From: Phaeodactylum tricornutum CCAP 1055/1
Taxonomy: Eukaryota; Bacillariophyta; Bacillariophyceae; Surirellales; Neidiaceae
DNA length: 64,000 bases
NCBI RefSeq assembly: GCF_000150955.2
Contig: NC_011674.1
Coordinates: forward strand, 310,001 to 374,000
Reading direction: 5' to 3'
The first letter of the stretch is position 1; every line of letters starts with the position of its first letter. The notes under the pieces are model-generated. The model was not told the DNA's origin, made no database searches, and worked only from the letters and a program-made list of their open reading frames with translations. A program made the translations under genes and the position numbers. This document shows, in pieces, positions 63,246 to 64,000 of this stretch.

Positions 63246-63448
63246 AAACTTAACAGTTTAGGCAAGCGTTGTACTTTTGAGTGTTGGGTACCCGGGTTGC
63301 GTATACGTCTACTTCAGCTCTCGTCTTTCCCCTTCTGTCAGCGGAATTTCTTCAATTTCGATCTTGGGCATTCGAACGGGTCGCGGCGAGTGGTCCTCAT
63401 CCCGCACTTCATCGGGGTCAACACCATCTACGTCCTCGGCCCGCGCCT
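62495..63448 (+). repeat. Direct duplication, copy B (partner 58010-59057)
   Basis: The block repeats the MiaB-like 3' end in decayed form, then the shared spacer and the first ~140 bases (C-terminal codons) of the intact YgfZ-like gene. It ends inside that gene, at the point where copy A also diverges. Confidence 0.85.
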
Positions 63449-64000
63449 TGCCTGTTTTCGGATCCAAATCGGGCCACCAAAGGGGCAAATACGGCAAATA
63501 ACGTAACTCTTGGCCATTGCCGATGCGTACCTTGTTCGTTTTGGACCATACCCCGCCCTGCAGCAGCCCGACACTCTCCAGTCTCATAATAGCCAACACC
63601 ACGTTGGTCCCTTTAACGGGAGGTGCCACGATCTGTCCAATCGTCTTCCCGTCCTTGGTATCGACAATCTTCGCCCCGGGAGTGCAATCCGTTTCCAACC
63701 GCGCCAGTAAGGCTTCGGCACGGGATTTAATTTGAGCCAGTTCGTCCCGAGCAGCGTTGTCAACAGCCTTTCCGGGAGGCTCGATGGATCCGGTAGTAAT
63801 GGCAACCAAATTCCCCGCCGTGAGAACCGAAAGGCGAGGCAGTCTCGTCGGCAAGGACCGGAGCTCTTCGGCGGAAAATTTTTTCCCCGCACGGCCTTGC
63901 TGCAAGCTACTGGCCAAACCCCAGGCCTGTGGTACTTCCGTGTAGGGGTCCAGAAGCAACAGGGGGAGGATACGTTTGCGGACGGCTCCCGTATGGTGGA
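63309..64000 (-). CDS. YgfZ/COG0354 (GcvT-fold) protein, C-terminal part
   Basis: The frame is open to the window edge, so the 5' part lies beyond 64000. The visible 230 residues begin HHTGAVRKRILPLLL, a string typical of the folate-binding YgfZ/IBA57 group just after its KGCYxGQE region. DTKDGKTIGQIVAP and VVLAIMRLESVG follow, the GcvT C-terminal barrel, then YLPYLPLWWPDLD and an acidic tail. Plant plastid COG0354 proteins have a similar end. The family supports assembly or repair of Fe-S enzymes. Its last ~45 codons belong to the direct duplication shared with 58921-59057. Confidence 0.8.
   Translation of the reverse strand, partial: HHTGAVRKRILPLLLLDPYTEVPQAWGLASSLQQGRAGKKFSAEELRSLPTRLPRLSVLTAGNLVAITTGSIEPPGKAVDNAARDELAQIKSRAEALLARLETDCTPGAKIVDTKDGKTIGQIVAPPVKGTNVVLAIMRLESVGLLQGGVWSKTNKVRIGNGQELRYLPYLPLWWPDLDPKTGKARAEDVDGVDPDEVRDEDHSPRPVRMPKIEIEEIPLTEGERRELK

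Noticed and set aside
58010-63448. Reading the duplicated block as a transposon with terminal repeats around a cargo gene
   Set aside because: The repeats are parts of two host genes and carry no transposase, inverted ends or short target duplication that I can see.

Overview
The window is nuclear DNA of a diatom, almost certainly Phaeodactylum tricornutum. The minus-strand gene at 7418-9145 encodes a 575-residue nucleotide transporter whose sequence matches the plastid transporter NTT2 of that species as I know it. Plastid presequences with a Phe-type cleavage motif, few short GT-AG introns (about 70-180 bases), tightly packed genes on both strands and diatom-type cysteine/ARM proteins agree with this. 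I found about 28 protein genes, no RNA gene I could support, no CRISPR array and no intact mobile element.

Layout. 1-10.6 kb: a bZIP-PAS transcription factor (cut by the window start), a DUF2254 membrane protein, a cyclic-nucleotide-regulated AGC kinase with CO2/cAMP-element-like promoter motifs, NTT2 and a plastid protein. 10.8-21.2 kb: a chromatin-type protein with three Tudor-like domains and three repeats of a novel FGKNGRPP motif, a DIX-domain protein, a PPR protein, a probable thylakoid-lumen protein and a canonical MsrB. 21.7-29.4 kb: a ThDP enzyme, an ARP4-like actin-related protein and an armadillo (ARM) protein. 31-42 kb: PLAC8, an ornithine cyclodeaminase-like enzyme, RPF2, a DIS3L2-like exonuclease, an MsrB-like protein without its zinc cysteines, and splicing factor CWC22. 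42.7-54.3 kb: two more ARM proteins with the same N-terminal Cys4 module, a small RING protein and a 1481-residue ankyrin protein. 54.3-64 kb: RMI1, a MiaB/CDK5RAP1-type methylthiotransferase, a STELLO-like double glycosyltransferase and the 3' part of a YgfZ/COG0354 gene.

The most striking structure is at 58.0-63.45 kb. A block of about 1 kb that holds the tail-to-tail 3' ends of the MiaB-like and YgfZ-like genes occurs twice in direct orientation, on either side of the STELLO-like gene. One copy keeps MiaB whole and only the last ~45 codons of YgfZ; the other keeps YgfZ and only a decayed MiaB tail. This looks like a kilobase-scale flanking duplication made when the glycosyltransferase segment entered between two neighbours. 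In bacteria YgfZ is known to support MiaB, so the broken pair is a plausible functional pair. Other leads are the FGKNGRPP/Tudor protein, the DIX protein, the Cys4-ARM family (three members in 28 kb), the degenerate MsrB, and palindromic CRE and CCAAT elements in divergent promoters.
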